Source: Micrasema longulum
Lineage: Eukaryota > Arthropoda > Insecta > Trichoptera > Brachycentridae
Direction of reading: 5' to 3'
Length of the DNA: 64,000 nucleotides
NCBI GenBank assembly: GCA_022494885.1
Contig: JAGVSM010001148.1
Location: forward strand, 1-64,000
Shown here: positions 1 through 10,452 of the stretch, piece after piece
Layout of the letters: the number at the start of each line of letters is the position of its first letter
Position numbering within the stretch: the first letter of the stretch is position 1
The notes under the pieces: generated by a model
Seen by the model: only the letters and a program-made list of their open reading frames with translations
Told to the model about the DNA's origin: nothing
Database searches by the model: none
Program-made: the position numbers and the translations under genes

Positions 1-341
1 TACCTTTTGTGTAATTGCAAAATGGGTATGAGAAAGAATAACAGTATCTTACTAAAGGTGCTTAGCTTAAATTGAAAAGAGCAATAAACGCAGTTGAGTA
101 TAACTTAATTAAAATCGAGAATTATTTAGAGAGAGAAATTTAAAATGTAACTATGTACACAGGTTTTTGACAAAAAAAAGTGTGAGAGAAAATGATAAGA
201 AGAGTTTCAGTCTTTTAAGATCTCAGTTATATAAAAGGAGTGTTTTTAATATGGTTGATGTTTGATATTTTATTTTGAATGTTTATATATATACTTTATA
301 TTATGTCTATACTACAATAGATGAAATAAAATAATTTCCCA

Positions 342-542
342 AATATTTAGAGTATTTCCAAAACTTTGTAGACAGGCTAGATTTCCTGTCAGATCATAAG
401 CCCTGTAAATACCTAAACTTCCATATTCCGTTCTCAAAAATATTTTCCTTCTCTGCTGCATTAAATTTGGATCTAAATAACTCAGTCAAAGTAAAACCAG
501 CTTATCTACTAACATTCGGACATATTGAAAACATTGTTGATA
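342..542 (+). repeat. M1a: foldback/TIR repeat copy
   Basis: A diverged copy of the M1 family. The left end (about 350-385) and the right end (about 510-540) are imperfect inverted repeats of each other, both reading out from a motif like GGACATATTGAAAACATTG. Between them lies the family core, with the words CATAAGCCCTGTAAATACC and CTTCCATATTCC followed by TCTCTGCTGCA. The same core recurs about twelve times in the window. There is no coding capacity, so it is a non-autonomous element. Confidence 0.7.
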
Positions 543-879
543 AAATTTATTGGTATAAGTATAAAAATAGAAAAAAAGTTTTTGGCGTTGCCTAGAAGGA
601 GAAATGGTTCAGCCAAAAATTATTTGTTTCCAAAAAATGCGCCTTCTTTTTTTAGAATTTTCATTTATTGCATTCAATGCCTCTATTGATATGCCACCAA
701 AGCAGCAAAAAGTATATAAAGTCAATTTGTCTGTCACTTTCAATCTAATTTTCGCAATTCTGATGGCGATAGGGTAAGTTAGTTCAGTATCTTGTCAGTA
801 AATAGGAATAAACAAGTCTGATCAAGAGAAACAGTACCGTGACCACCCCACCACCACTTAAATAATTCAAATATATTTG

Positions 880-1205
880 TCACACAAAAGTCCAAAATTC
901 AACCGATGGAAGTGTTGAGGAAATGTGGATGAGTAAACACAGGCAGAATGGTGAATTTTAAAGTAAAAAATAATGTGAAATAAACCTGTCATAAAAAATG
1001 GGTCCCAACGAAAAGTATTTTGACTTAGTGGGTAAAAAATTGTTATATGTATTCTAAATTGTTAAATAAACGCTAGTCTGCAGCATTGAAAATCAGTTAA
1101 ACGCTACGTAAATCAGCCAATGACAAACGTCTACACTTCTATATTTCCTTCTTAAAAATGTTTTTCCTCTCTGCTGCAACAAATTTGTATCCAAATAAAA
1201 TTATC
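880..1205 (+). repeat. M1b: diverged M1 repeat copy
   Basis: Matches the M1 core in order: CCGATGGAAGTGTTGAGG (about 903), GGCAGAATGGTGAAT (about 942), CAGCCAATGACAAACG (about 1115), and CTTCTATATTTCC with TCTCTGCTGCAACAAATTT (about 1135-1190). It is older than the 35-38 kb copies, and the CACAGTGTGTAAAGTGG segment is replaced by AT-rich sequence. Confidence 0.6.
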
Positions 1206-1239
1206 TCGTCTTTGAAAAACGATTCTTGTTTTTACGCAC

Positions 1240-1460
1240 ACACAATGAAAAGATCACATTGAAAACAAGGAAGATTAGACCTTTAGTATTAGGTGTTTCT
1301 CCGCTAAAGGGGAAGAGTGGTTTCCCCTGGATATAAATCCGTCAGCCAGCCGACTTGACGGCCCAAGGCATTCGGAATTTTATTAAAAGTTTCTCTTTGA
1401 GATGAAGTCTCTTTGATATTATACAAGATACCCACCTCTGTCGACCGCAGAAGGCCACAA
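1240..1460. other. GC-richer unclassified stretch, probably old transposon 3' DNA
   Basis: This block (for example CCGTCAGCCAGCCGACTTGA near 1348 and CTGTCGACCGCAGAAGG near 1437) is clearly richer in GC than its surroundings. No open frame spans it and I see no second copy in the window. Its composition suggests a mobile-element remnant, but no family could be named. The following 1460-2134 is plain AT-rich DNA in which I see nothing. Confidence 0.3.
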
Positions 1461-2134
1461 TAATTACAATGAATGAGTTATTTCATTCATTTTGTGTTGT
1501 TTATGACAATGGAGCTTATTAATTACGCCAAAGATGGAATCTAAAAAAACTCATTTGTATTCATGAATAACTTTTTTCTAGCGATCGTAAACTACCTCAG
1601 ATAATTAAAACTGTGAAATAAATATTACGTTATTTTTATATGAATAAACACTTTCATCCCTATGATTAAATTTTTTGTTTATATCGGCTTGTAATTTATT
1701 CCGAAAACAGTATTATGCGTGAATTTAAAAACCATAATTTACTCTATTGCTACTGTATAAATGAGGCCTTTAATTTAAGTTCTCATATTAAACTAACATT
1801 TGTTATCTTCAGAAAATTTATTTGTTTTAACATGTTCTTAGTTATTCATTATACAAACCTCACTTTTTGCAGCTAGCTAGCTAAATAAACAATAAGTACA
1901 TGTTTTTACTTTTTTCTGAAAGAGTATTTTTATTTACAAAATAACATTTTGATTTTAATTTTAATAGTTTGTATTGACTTAAAAATCTCTCAAAAATAAT
2001 GATTTTAATTTATGAAATTATTAATATTTAAGAGATATTTTCGTTATAGTTATAAATAAGTGCCTATAAAAAATCTCTTTTGAGATGCCTAGTAGTGGGA
2101 TAATAAGATTTTTTTAATCATAAGAGTTTCTTCC

Positions 2135-2627
2135 AAATGAACGCAGTTATGCAGAAAGCAGCCAGTCAACAATTTTGAAAAACTGAGATATTAGTATTAT
2201 CGGATGCATTAAGATCAATTGTATGTTCGGCTAAAACAGCCATACCACTTTCATACAAAAAACTGTAATATAACCTTCTGAAAATAGTGTCAACACAAAA
2301 ACGGCATTTCTCACCCCTCGAAACCCCCCACAATATATCAACAATATTTTAAGTTGGTCCAAATTTTTGTAAACATATATATTACCTCTATAAACAGTAC
2401 TAGAAAAATCTCAAAAAATAAAAACCTCAAAACTGGTCAAATATATAATAAGGTTCTTGTTTGTAATATTTGAAAAAAACCAATGTATTTATTGTTTATC
2501 ATTCGTCATAGTCAAAAACATTTCGTACTCTTGTGTAAATTTGATTATTCACTCTTTACATAAAAGCGCTATTATCTCAGTTTTGCTTTTCTATGGCTGG
2601 CTGTTTTCTGCATAACAACGGTCAAAT
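2135..2627. mobile_element. M2a: ~485 bp TIR element with 4 bp AAAT duplication
   Basis: The left terminus (2139 onward) reads GAACGCAGTTATGCAGAAAG and the right terminus (ending 2623) reads CTGTTTTCTGCATAACAACG followed by GTC. These are imperfect inverted repeats of about 28 bp. AAAT flanks both sides (2135-2138 and 2624-2627), which fits a 4 bp target duplication. No transposase is encoded, so the element is non-autonomous. A second copy lies at 5713-6586. A 4 bp duplication is known for Sola and some CMC/Chapaev transposons, but the superfamily here is not proven. Confidence 0.75.
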
Positions 2628-2884
2628 ATTACCTATGTTGATTTCAATTAAGAATCACTACAAAATAAAACAAATCTAGAAAACTTATGAAGAATTTTTG
2701 GATTTGCATATTATGTAAAATAGCGTTATATTCCATATTTCTCAAGTACCCTAGGTACAATCTTATTTAAAACTTGCCCTAGATTCTCAAGTTGGCGCTT
2801 ATTAAAGTTTATAATCTGAAAACTTGTGATTAAACGAAATACACAAAAAACCTTGCTAAGCTTGACAAAAATTAAGTCGCGTCC

Positions 2885-3126
2885 AATTTGTGAATCGATA
2901 TGAAACTTTTCCGATCTCGGGTATAAGAAGCCGCCATTCCAAGAACTCGTTCTTCCATGGAACTTCGCAAGGAATCGTGATTCCCGTAGAAGAAGATATC
3001 AGAAAATGGCGGATACAGCTGATTCGGACGCGAAACTTTTCCAAATTTAATTTGAACTTATTGAAGGCCAGAAGTTCAGAAGCGATCGGAAGATCGAGTA
3101 AAGCGAGAGCCATCGATTTGGTGTAA
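2885..3126. other. Coding-like island of unknown identity
   Basis: A block of near-balanced composition in an AT-rich setting. It is open on both strands: 78 codons on + (2890-3126) and 108 codons on - (2856-3182). Neither translation shows a domain I recognise. It could be an exon, a degraded transposon frame, or a GC-rich non-coding element. Double-strand openness argues against reading either frame as a confirmed protein. Confidence 0.25.
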
Positions 3127-3492
3127 TTGAAATAACGCTGATTTAAAATTGAATTAAACACATTTGTATTTTTATGCCACACAAGAATTTAATATCAACA
3201 AAAAGACAAACAGTTTTGGGTATTCAGAATTACTCGTCAAGTGTAAATGTAAATTAAATATAAGTTTTTTTATTATGCGTGTAAAATGTTATTCTACAAA
3301 AAGGATTCCGAAACAATAAATACAATTTTTTTGAAAGGGATTGGTTTGAGAATCTTTTATTAACATGTTTTTCAAGTGCAATTAATGCATTTTAAAGAAA
3401 CATGAAACGTCAATGTCTTAAAATTCTGTGATGTGTTTTTTTTTTTTTAAAAAGAATTATTTGCGTTTTTTCGATAAATCAAAATGTTTGAT

Positions 3493-3624
3493 TTTGAAGG
3501 CCATTTTAAACGAGTTGTAAATAACTCACTATTAGAAAATGGGAATCAAGTTGAGGTAGAGTGGGATACGAACCACGGACCTTTTGAACCGTGAGTCCAA
3601 GACACTAGCCACGGGACCACAACC
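3493..3624 (-). repeat. SINE-C copy (tRNA-derived)
   Basis: In antisense it reads from an A-box-like region (GGTCCCGTGGCTAGTG, about 3616-3601) through a B-box-like GGTTCGTATCCCAC (about 3579-3563) into a body ending near AACTCGTTTAAAATGG. The best copy is at 6981-7125, with others at about 15952, 26815, 55149 and 58095. It is a non-coding RNA polymerase III-type retroposon. Confidence 0.75.
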
Positions 3625-3959
3625 TGATTTATTTTATTTGGCCAATATAATATCTTTTTTAAAATAATTTAACACATCTTGAAACTGCGCTGGAATTTTA
3701 TCATACCAATAATAACAATACTTTACTACTGTCTCCTCCATCTATCAACAAGTTAATAATAATTTTGAGGTTGTTTTAAATTATTTTTTTTAATGTATGT
3801 GTTAAATATCAAAAAACCATCGATGTGTCAAAATATTCTTAAATGTAAAATAATTTTAATTTCAAATTTTAAGATTTTACGTTTCTTAAAAATAAATCTC
3901 TGAAATTGCAACCAGTCAAAAATACATGTGTTATATAACTACCACTAAATTATTTTGTA

Positions 3960-4150
3960 TTTTTAAAATTCGTTTAGTCTTCCACCAGTCTGACGATGTC
4001 GGTCACGACGAGACCCGGTCACTGGTAAAAATGTATAAATAAAAGTTGTATTAAGATTTTTACGCATTTTTATTATTATAATTAAATGCAGTTCCACTAA
4101 GATATGTCAGTAGAAAAACTCAATCCATGTCTGTATTATAAAATTTTATT
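3960..4150 (+). repeat. Retroelement terminal repeat carrying a hammerhead-like core (copy 1)
   Basis: Shares two blocks with 53120-53260: the CACCAGTCTGACGAT segment, and about 100 bases downstream an ATGTCAGTAGA segment with TTTTATTATT between. The hammerhead-like core is annotated separately. By analogy with Penelope-like elements, whose pseudo-LTRs carry hammerhead ribozymes, this may be a pseudo-LTR fragment. No RT or GIY-YIG endonuclease reading frame is visible beside it. Confidence 0.5.
3984..4026 (+). ncRNA. Candidate type I hammerhead ribozyme (one core substitution)
   Basis: Stem I is ACCAGU (3984-3989) with ACUGGU (4021-4026), six perfect pairs. The conserved CUGACGA (3990-3996) follows at once. 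Stem II is GUCG (3998-4001) with CGAC (4006-4009) around loop GUCA. GAGA (4010-4013) sits where GAAA is expected. A short stem III of A4013-U4019 and C4014-G4018 is followed by cleavage residue C4020. U3997 is an extra unpaired base. The A14-to-G change and extra U may weaken catalysis, so this is best read as a decayed or marginal ribozyme. Confidence 0.5.
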
Positions 4151-4324
4151 ATTTATTTATTTTATTAGGTAAACAAACAGTATGTACACACATATTGCCA
4201 AATTCTTTGTATATTAGTGTAATAAACTCATGCACACACCAAAAAAATTGTTTACACTTAATACAATAATTTAAATTATGTTCAATATAATAAATGTAAA
4301 AGAAACGTAATGAAAAAATATTTA

Positions 4325-4475
4325 TATAATAATAATGTTAAATGTCTGCTTCTCTCAAAATTTCTATAATTTTTGACCTAAATTTACATACATTGTCACA
4401 AAAAATATCAGCCTCGGTAAATATATTGTTATATTGGTCGCATATTCTATTATAAAACAATCAGCGATATTTAGG
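4325..4475 (-). pseudogene. Short C-terminal peptide remnant of an unidentified element
   Basis: On the minus strand a frame ends FRSKIIEILREADI and a stop at about 4337, then an AT-rich tail. A matching end, FKSKVMEILREANIY and stop, occurs on the minus strand near 61045-61100. Conserved peptide-level similarity with diverged DNA suggests the C-terminus of a once-coding mobile element. The parent protein was not recognised, and upstream the frame is broken by a stop at about 4470. Confidence 0.4.
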
Positions 4476-4735
4476 TTTTGTAGCAGTGTCACAAAATACT
4501 ACGTTGTTTTATAACTCTATTAAAAAGCTTTATATATCACATAAAAAAACAATACCAACTAACCTAAACAATTATCGGAGCGCTAGGGGATCGTGAAGTA
4601 TAGTAACTATTTTGCCGACAAACCTTTGTCGACAAATTAAAAATTTAAACAACAAAGCAGAACACATACTAATAATTTGTCGGTAAAGTTCATAGTCCAC
4701 GAGGAAGAAAGCGTGATAGCCCTAGAATTTTTAAA

Positions 4736-5220
4736 CTCGTGTGTGGCTGTGATGTCACACTAGTCTACATACAATTTTAGACTTGGTACATCTTTCTTTT
4801 TTTTAATGAGTTAAATTTTTTGTAATCTTCAACTGGCCATTTTCACACTGGATTTTAATACGAAATTTTTTTATCTTTGCTACGCGAAGAACGAATGTGA
4901 CGCCAATTCATCAATAAATCTGTATAAGAGAGCACAAAAATAAAACTCAAAACAAGAAAGACACAGACTGTTCTGAGGTCGGTGTATGTGTGAAAGAGAT
5001 TAAGTCGGTTATTGGCAGTGAGCGGGGGTGCACACGTGTAAGATGATCGGAGTATTTATGAATATATTTTTTATAACAGTGTTTAATTATATTTTTATTT
5101 TTAAGTTATGGAAAAGGAACTTCAGAATATTCTGTCTTTCGCTTGAGGTTACATGATGTTACATCACCGCCCGCATTTGTATTTTAACCACAGTCTTTAA
5201 AGAGTTGCCATATGTCTTTT
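4736..5220. repeat. ~500 bp repeat, copy 1 of a pair with 10453-11000
   Basis: Shares a colinear series of words with 10453-11000: CGTGTGGCT, ATGTCACACTAGTC, CATTTTCACAC, ATCTGTAT, GAGCACAAA, GTTCTG, AGTCGGTT, TTATGGAAAAGGA, GATGTTACATCACCGC and CACAGTCTTT. No frame is conserved between the copies, which points to a non-coding element or an old LINE untranslated region. The class is unknown. Confidence 0.6.
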
Positions 5221-5712
5221 AATATTAGCAATGAACTGGTAAACTAAAGTTTAACTCACGTGTGTTCGTTCAACCACAGAATGACGATATAATTCAGTCT
5301 TTAATTTTATTTGTTCGAAAACAGTACAAATTTTTGATTGGGTTTGAATCAGAGCTATTACTAGACAAAAATATTAAAAAATTCTCCCGATTTCTTTAAA
5401 AATGGTTATCTTTTAAAAAAAGACATACCTTTTAAAAAAAATAAAAAAAATATACATATATAAACCTACGTGTCTGTATAAATATATCCTTTGAGTGATA
5501 AAGTCTTAGAACTGCCGTTTGGCTAAACTTATCCTAAATCTATGTACATAGATAATGACCGGCGACTCCTTGTACATTTGCATAGATTACATAATCATTA
5601 TACAGAGTCTTGCACTACAGTATCTCATTACAGACTATGGTAAACGAGGCAAGTACACTAAACTGAGGTAACGCGAGGGTTCCTTTACCGCAATTAGTTC
5701 TCTTTGAATATT

Positions 5713-6586
5713 AATTGAACGTAGTTATGCCGAAAGCAGCCAGTCCACAAATTTGAAAAAAAAAATATTGGTGTTATCGAGTGCCGTATGGTCCATTCTG
5801 TTCTGCTTTAAACAGCTAGGTCGCTTTTATGCAAAAAAATATAATAAACACCGTCTAAAACCAGTGTTGATCACAAAAATGGCATATCTCAATTTACAGA
5901 AAACATCCACAGCACTAGAAAAATCTTACGATATAGATGCTGATAGGAAGATAAATATGTTTTTATACAGAATGTTACCTTATACATTCAACGTTTGAAT
6001 GAGGTATGATTAAATATTAGATCTGTATGTTTTCTGCAAAACGCATATTTTAGTTCGAGTGGTTAGCCAGACTTAAAAAAATCACTAAAATTCCTTAAAC
6101 ACTATTAAATATTTTTTTAAGTTAATTTATAAAAAATGATAAAGCTCTTATTTACAATAAAGTGCCCTAATAAAAATACGAAATAATGAGTGCAATACAT
6201 AATGACACAACATACATAAAAATCTTACTAGGACTGGCTGTTTTCTGCAAAATGCACATCATAGGTTTTGTGGTCAGCTAGATTTTAAAAATCATGGAAA
6301 CTGATCAATCTTAGTTAATAGGTACAAATGTATAACTTATTTTTCATTGTATTTTATATTGTAGAGACATAAAAAAAAAATAGCAAATGTAATTCCATAT
6401 ATTTCGTGTAATTCTACAATTGAAGATAAAATATGCATGTTAAATAGTATGGACAAATACCTTTAAATTTTTTGTTTTATGGTTTGTATTTTTGTTCAAT
6501 TGCCTTATAAAATAAAACACGTGCTTAAATTACTTTTTGAGTTAAAAAAAACTATGTGGCAGCTTTCTGCATAACTACGTTCAATT
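5713..6586. mobile_element. M2b: ~866 bp TIR element with internal repeats
   Basis: The ends are GAACGTAGTTATGC (5717) and GCATAACTACGTTC (ending 6582), perfectly complementary, then AAAGCAGCC against GGCAGCTTT. AATT flanks both sides. The left ~150 bases align with M2a. Inside, two segments resembling the right end (about 6027-6085 and 6235-6293), both with TTTTCTGCAAAA, lie about 210 bases apart, so the extra length looks like internal duplication. The 81-codon frame at 5753-5998 has no visible transposase motif and is probably non-coding. Confidence 0.75.
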
Positions 6587-6589
6587 TTA

Positions 6590-6975
6590 TTTCGTTTCAT
6601 ACATAAAATATTACGCGTGCTCAGAAATAAACTTACATAAAAAAATTATCAAAGTGTAAACGAACAGTTCATAGACAAATAAATTAAATATTTATTTTAA
6701 TAAATATTTTTATATGGTTTTTGAATTATTTATTGCGTAAATATGTAAAACTAATGGCTACTGTGGTAAATACGAATAAAACAATATGGGACTTACTAGG
6801 AAACAACTGTAAGTGTTTTGTGTTTTAATTAGATTTTTTTTATGGACGTTTACACTAAAAAATACAATATTGTTTTGTTCCAGGATTCAACTATGATCCA
6901 TGAGTAAACCGCAATTTGTAGGACAAGGGACTATGAACAAACTGCATAAAAAAAACATTTTAAGCATACAAACAT
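6590..6975. other. AT-rich stretch, nothing recognised
   Basis: I see no repeat, RNA gene or protein similarity between the M2b element and the SINE-C copy. Confidence 0.5.
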
Positions 6976-6980
6976 GAATC

Positions 6981-7125
6981 GGGTTGTGGTCCCGTGGCTA
7001 GTGTTGGGGACTCACGGATGAGAGGTCCAAGGTTCGAACCTCACTCTACCCCAACTTGATTTCCATTTTCTAATACTGAGTCATTTACAAATTTACAACT
7101 CGTTGATAATGGTCACCAAAATTAA
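6981..7125 (+). repeat. SINE-C, best preserved copy
   Basis: The head reads GGGTTGTGGTCCCGTGGCTA, with a B-box-like GGTTCGAACCTCACTC at about 7033. The body then runs through CCCCAACTTGATTTCC and ATTTACAACTCGTTGATAATGG. The tRNA-like head with A and B boxes marks an RNA polymerase III-transcribed SINE, mobilised in trans by a LINE. The body CAACTTGATTTCCATTTTCT is shared with the antisense copy at 3493. Confidence 0.8.
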
Positions 7126-7263
7126 AATATTTCAGTTAATTATAAGAAAACAAATATTTACTTTTTCGAATAAATAATATATAAAAATTCACATCTACCA
7201 AAAACGCGCTAATCACTAGACGAGATAAATAAATCTCCGCTAGTTTGACTTTTTTTTAACAAT

Positions 7264-7728
7264 TTGTACCAGAAAGATAACCAAGTCAAAAATAATAATC
7301 AATCGTTTATTTACAATCAAAATTGTATTCTAAATTGCACTCGGACAAGGAAAATGGTCAAACCAACAAAGTTTTATTCATGGAATGATATTTACTTTTT
7401 TTTTTTTTCATTTTGGGTGTATATTAAAATATTAACGGAATTAAATATTTATTCATTTTTTTTCCACATAGTTAACAATAATAATTTCAATGGCATTTAT
7501 TTATTTACTTACGTATCTACCAAAGCTAAATATTGGCTATATTACTTTTCAACTACTGGCATCTGTAACGACGTCTCTACTTTTTTTGTTCACGTTGGTA
7601 GTCGGAATCACATAGAAAAGTTGGTTTTTCCTTTAATCACTGGTTTCTGGATGGTGAGTTTCAGAGGGAATTCCTATCGTCCTTTTACCTCTTATGTATA
7701 TTGTAAAGAAAACAAAAAAAAAGTATAA
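7264..7728 (+). other. Open frame, probably not a gene
   Basis: A 154-codon frame rich in F, Y, N and I, as expected of translated AT-rich DNA. It includes runs of F from poly(T). The stretch 7540-7700 is somewhat less AT-biased, but no domain, signal peptide or splice structure is convincing. Confidence 0.12.
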
Positions 7729-7764
7729 AAAAAAAAACTATTTTCATCATTAGACACTACTACT

Positions 7765-7835
7765 ACCATCACGCCATTTCCTCGAAGGGGTAGGCAGGGA
7801 TAATGGACCGCATCGATCGAATAATTACTTGAGTA
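7765..7835 (-). repeat. L1a: extreme 3' end of LINE family L1
   Basis: Antisense to the sequence that encodes the C-terminal end of L1 elements (GCCTACCCCTTCGAGGAAAT, then GGCGTGATGG). Only about 60-70 bases remain. The tail on the minus strand is (TAG)n-like, unlike the (TTAG)n of L1e and the (GTT)n-like tail of L1d. Confidence 0.6.
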
Positions 7836-7929
7836 CATACTTTATTTTATTTAAAAAACCAAGAACTCTATATCTTTAAAGTTTTTATTAAAAATATAAA
7901 ATTTGAAAGCTTTCCTTCTGAAATTAAAA

Positions 7930-8108
7930 ACTATGTAAAGTGGCTACTTAAACCACCCAATGACAAGTTATAAGCACAGTCTAGATTTTCATATCCCTTC
8001 TCAAAAATGTTTCCCCTTCTCTAGCAACAAATGTAGATCTAAATAAATTCCTAAGGAGGAAATTCAACCTGTCTACTAACATTTGGATATACTCAAAACT
8101 TTGTTGAG
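7930..8108 (+). repeat. M1c: M1 repeat copy
   Basis: Carries the core in order: TGTAAAGTGGCTACTTAAACC, CCAATGACAAGTTATAAGC, CATATCCCTTCTCAAAAATG, AACAAATGTAGATC, CTAAGGAGGAAATTCAACC and CATTTGGATATACTC. It ends with AAAACTTTGTTGAG, the right TIR motif. The left half is missing. Confidence 0.7.
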
Positions 8109-8119
8109 ATAGCGTTTGC

Positions 8120-9258
8120 TTATGCATAAAATAGGTAATTGATTGCAGGGAGGGGAAACATATAGGACGATGGATATTGAGAAAGAATTTTATTCAAGTA
8201 TATTATCAGAAATGATGATTCAATAAAGCTGTCATTTAAATTAAATTCAGAATTCCAAAAACATCATATAAAGGTTGAAAAATATATGAAGAAATGCTTG
8301 AATGCATGAAGAATGAAAAGACTTTGAATGATTTTTAAAAAAAGTCATCTTTACTGTAAGGTATGTAATTAAAGTATGTGTATGAGTTTAAGTTAACATA
8401 CTAATTGTAATATACGGCAACTTAAGAAATAAATTAAAAGAAAAAAAATAAGATAATTTATTCAGGTTTGTTATTGCAATATTCAAGAGGACTAATAAAT
8501 TTACAACTATTTTCATACGGCTTAGTAAATGAATAGTGAAGTAATAACTATTATTTTACGAAAACTTATACGAGAAAACACTCGTTTCTGAGAAAAAAAA
8601 TATCGATCAAACCATTTTGTTTTTATACATTGTTTATTCAAAAAGTCAAAGCTTTAACTCTTATAGAACAAAAGAAAAACGAAATAAAACACGCGCCTAC
8701 AGTAAGCATACAAAAACAATAAAACAAATGACTAAAGAAAAATTACTCTCGCAAACTAGATTGTCTGTACCTTCGATCCAAGGATGATAACTTTCATGAG
8801 CGTATAAAAATGATGTTAAGAGGACCCTACATCCTCCCACTCTCTGCCTGCCACTGCTCGCCACTATCGCCAGAGTATCAAATTATATTCGAACTAATAG
8901 AATGTTATTGTTATCGTAACTTTTTCACCCCAATACTTCACGGAAACACAATATCTTACCGAAATTTATTCAGTCCTATTTTGTTTGTGTTTTTACGAGC
9001 TCTAAGGAATAAACAAGAGGTCGGATACTGATAATAGTGTTGGAAGTTTTTCAAGGGTAGTAAAAGTGAACACGAAGAAATACAGAAGATGCGAGTATAT
9101 CAAAAGATAATGAAAATTTAATTAAGTAGTTGGCATAAAACTTTCCTTACCGTATTTTATACTACACAGATCTTGAGACCAGAATCTACTGAAAATAAGT
9201 AAAAATGATAAAATAGAAGAAATAGACAACAGTGGTATTTGATATGTTTTAAAAAAAG
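8120..9258. other. AT-rich stretch with a weak 73-codon frame
   Basis: Mostly featureless. The + frame at 8810-9031 covers a less AT-biased segment (ACCCTACATCCTCCCACTCT near 8823) but shows no recognisable domain. I would not call it a gene. Confidence 0.25.
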
Positions 9259-9345
9259 CCTTTGACTATGCAAGAGTTCTCGGGTTCGATTCCTGACGTA
9301 GTTGGCGCCTAAAGCGTTAGGCTGATCATCTTACCTCGTTGTAAC
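9259..9345 (+). repeat. SINE-B fragment
   Basis: Contains the B-box region CTCGGGTTCGATTCCTGACG (about 9279) and the downstream word AAGCGTTAGGCTGATCATC typical of the SINE-B body. The A-box end is degraded. Confidence 0.6.
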
Positions 9346-9725
9346 AATTTTTTTATTTTATCTTTTTTTTAAATGTATAATTTTTTGTCTATTTTCATTT
9401 TATATTTATTTTCATTTGTTTGAAAAAAGAAAGGAGGAAAGGCTGCTCTGGGGTTGCCCTCAGGATTTTTTTTCTTATTGACATTTAATTTTCGTTTGTT
9501 TGTAAAAATTGGATTTTAAAAAATAATATATTTTTTTGTTTAAATGGCTGTTGTTTTCTTTAAAAATTAAGATAATATAAATAAATGATCAAGATACGCT
9601 GAGGTTGGTAAAAAAAGACTGATAATTAACGCGTAAGTATTTATATAATTTTTGAAATTAATAGCATTCTATGGTCATAATATTACATAATAAATAAAAA
9701 TGTACATAAAATTCCCAAACAAACA
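9345..9725. other. AT-rich stretch, nothing recognised
   Basis: T-rich and A-rich runs only. Confidence 0.5.
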
Positions 9726-10110
9726 AACCATTACGCCTTTTCCTAGTAAAAGTAGGGAGAGAGGATATAACGCCGTATCGTTTTGTCTTTTCATACATAC
9801 TACTTCTTCTACATTCATACATTTTTGCATGCACGCACGCTGATTATTCCAATGTTCGATATGTCCATCTTCAAGCGATTGTTGGATTTGATTGCGCCAT
9901 ATTTTTTTCGGTCTTTCTCGTTTTCTGCATCTATTGAAATTTGTATGGTTAATCCTTAAAGGCGTTAATTCGCTGACTATTCACTCTTTATTTCCAGAAC
10001 AACGCAGAGCTCCTTTCTTGATTTTGCCGATAATGCTACTCTAAGCCTTGCACAGTGCATGAATTTCGACGTTTGTGCGAAATGAAGCTGCCAATGCTGC
10101 TCGCGATGTT
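9726..10110 (-). pseudogene. L1b: LINE family L1 RT C-terminus, degraded
   Basis: Antisense copy of the L1 open reading frame 3' part. Matching words to L1d, L1e and L1f include the end TTACGCCTTTTCCTAGTAAA, CATACATTTTTGCATGC, CGATATGTCCATCTTCAAGC, TTGTTGGATTTGATTGCGCC, GCAGAGCTCCTTTCTTGATT and TTTGCCGATAATGC. These correspond to the region after the RT palm with a KKGALxWFGHVE-type motif and a terminal MRRCMNVEEA-type motif. Several indels break the frame. It is a 5'-truncated dead copy. Confidence 0.7.
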
Positions 10111-10298
10111 TACGCCGTGTACGGTGAAGATGCTATGAATAATTGACTAATTTGTAAAATAATGAAAGAAAATACATTATTGACTAATTTGTTAATGTAA
10201 ACATAAGTTGCGTTTGTTTTTTTTCCTAATTATGACAAGAGGACACAAAAAAAAACACAAATTCGTTAAAAATGTATTTTTCTTCATTCTTCTTCTTA

Positions 10299-10400
10299 TT
10301 TTCCACATCTACTCCTAAGTGAACATTGGACATCACCAGTTGCCTCCAGGAAATCCTATCACCAGACAGCATTTTCGCCCTTTCCCACGTCAATCCAGCG
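10299..10400 (-). pseudogene. L7a: LINE C-terminal fragment (TWERAKMLSGDR)
   Basis: The minus-strand frame reads LTWERAKMLSGDRISWRQL. A tryptophan and acidic block followed by (A/S)xDRxxWR is the usual C-terminal end of many insect endonuclease-RT LINEs. L7b (52200-52551) and L7c (58370-58560) show the same block as TWEDAQ with AADRDAWRIFVDT. Only about 34 codons survive. Confidence 0.5.
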
Positions 10401-10452
10401 CCCCTTAATTCCGCCGAATAAAGTCAAACGATTTTCTTAATTCTTTTACATA

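Noticed and set aside
7264..7728. 154-codon frame, the longest in the left part
   Set aside because: Low-complexity F/Y/N/I composition and poly(T)-derived F runs; no domain.
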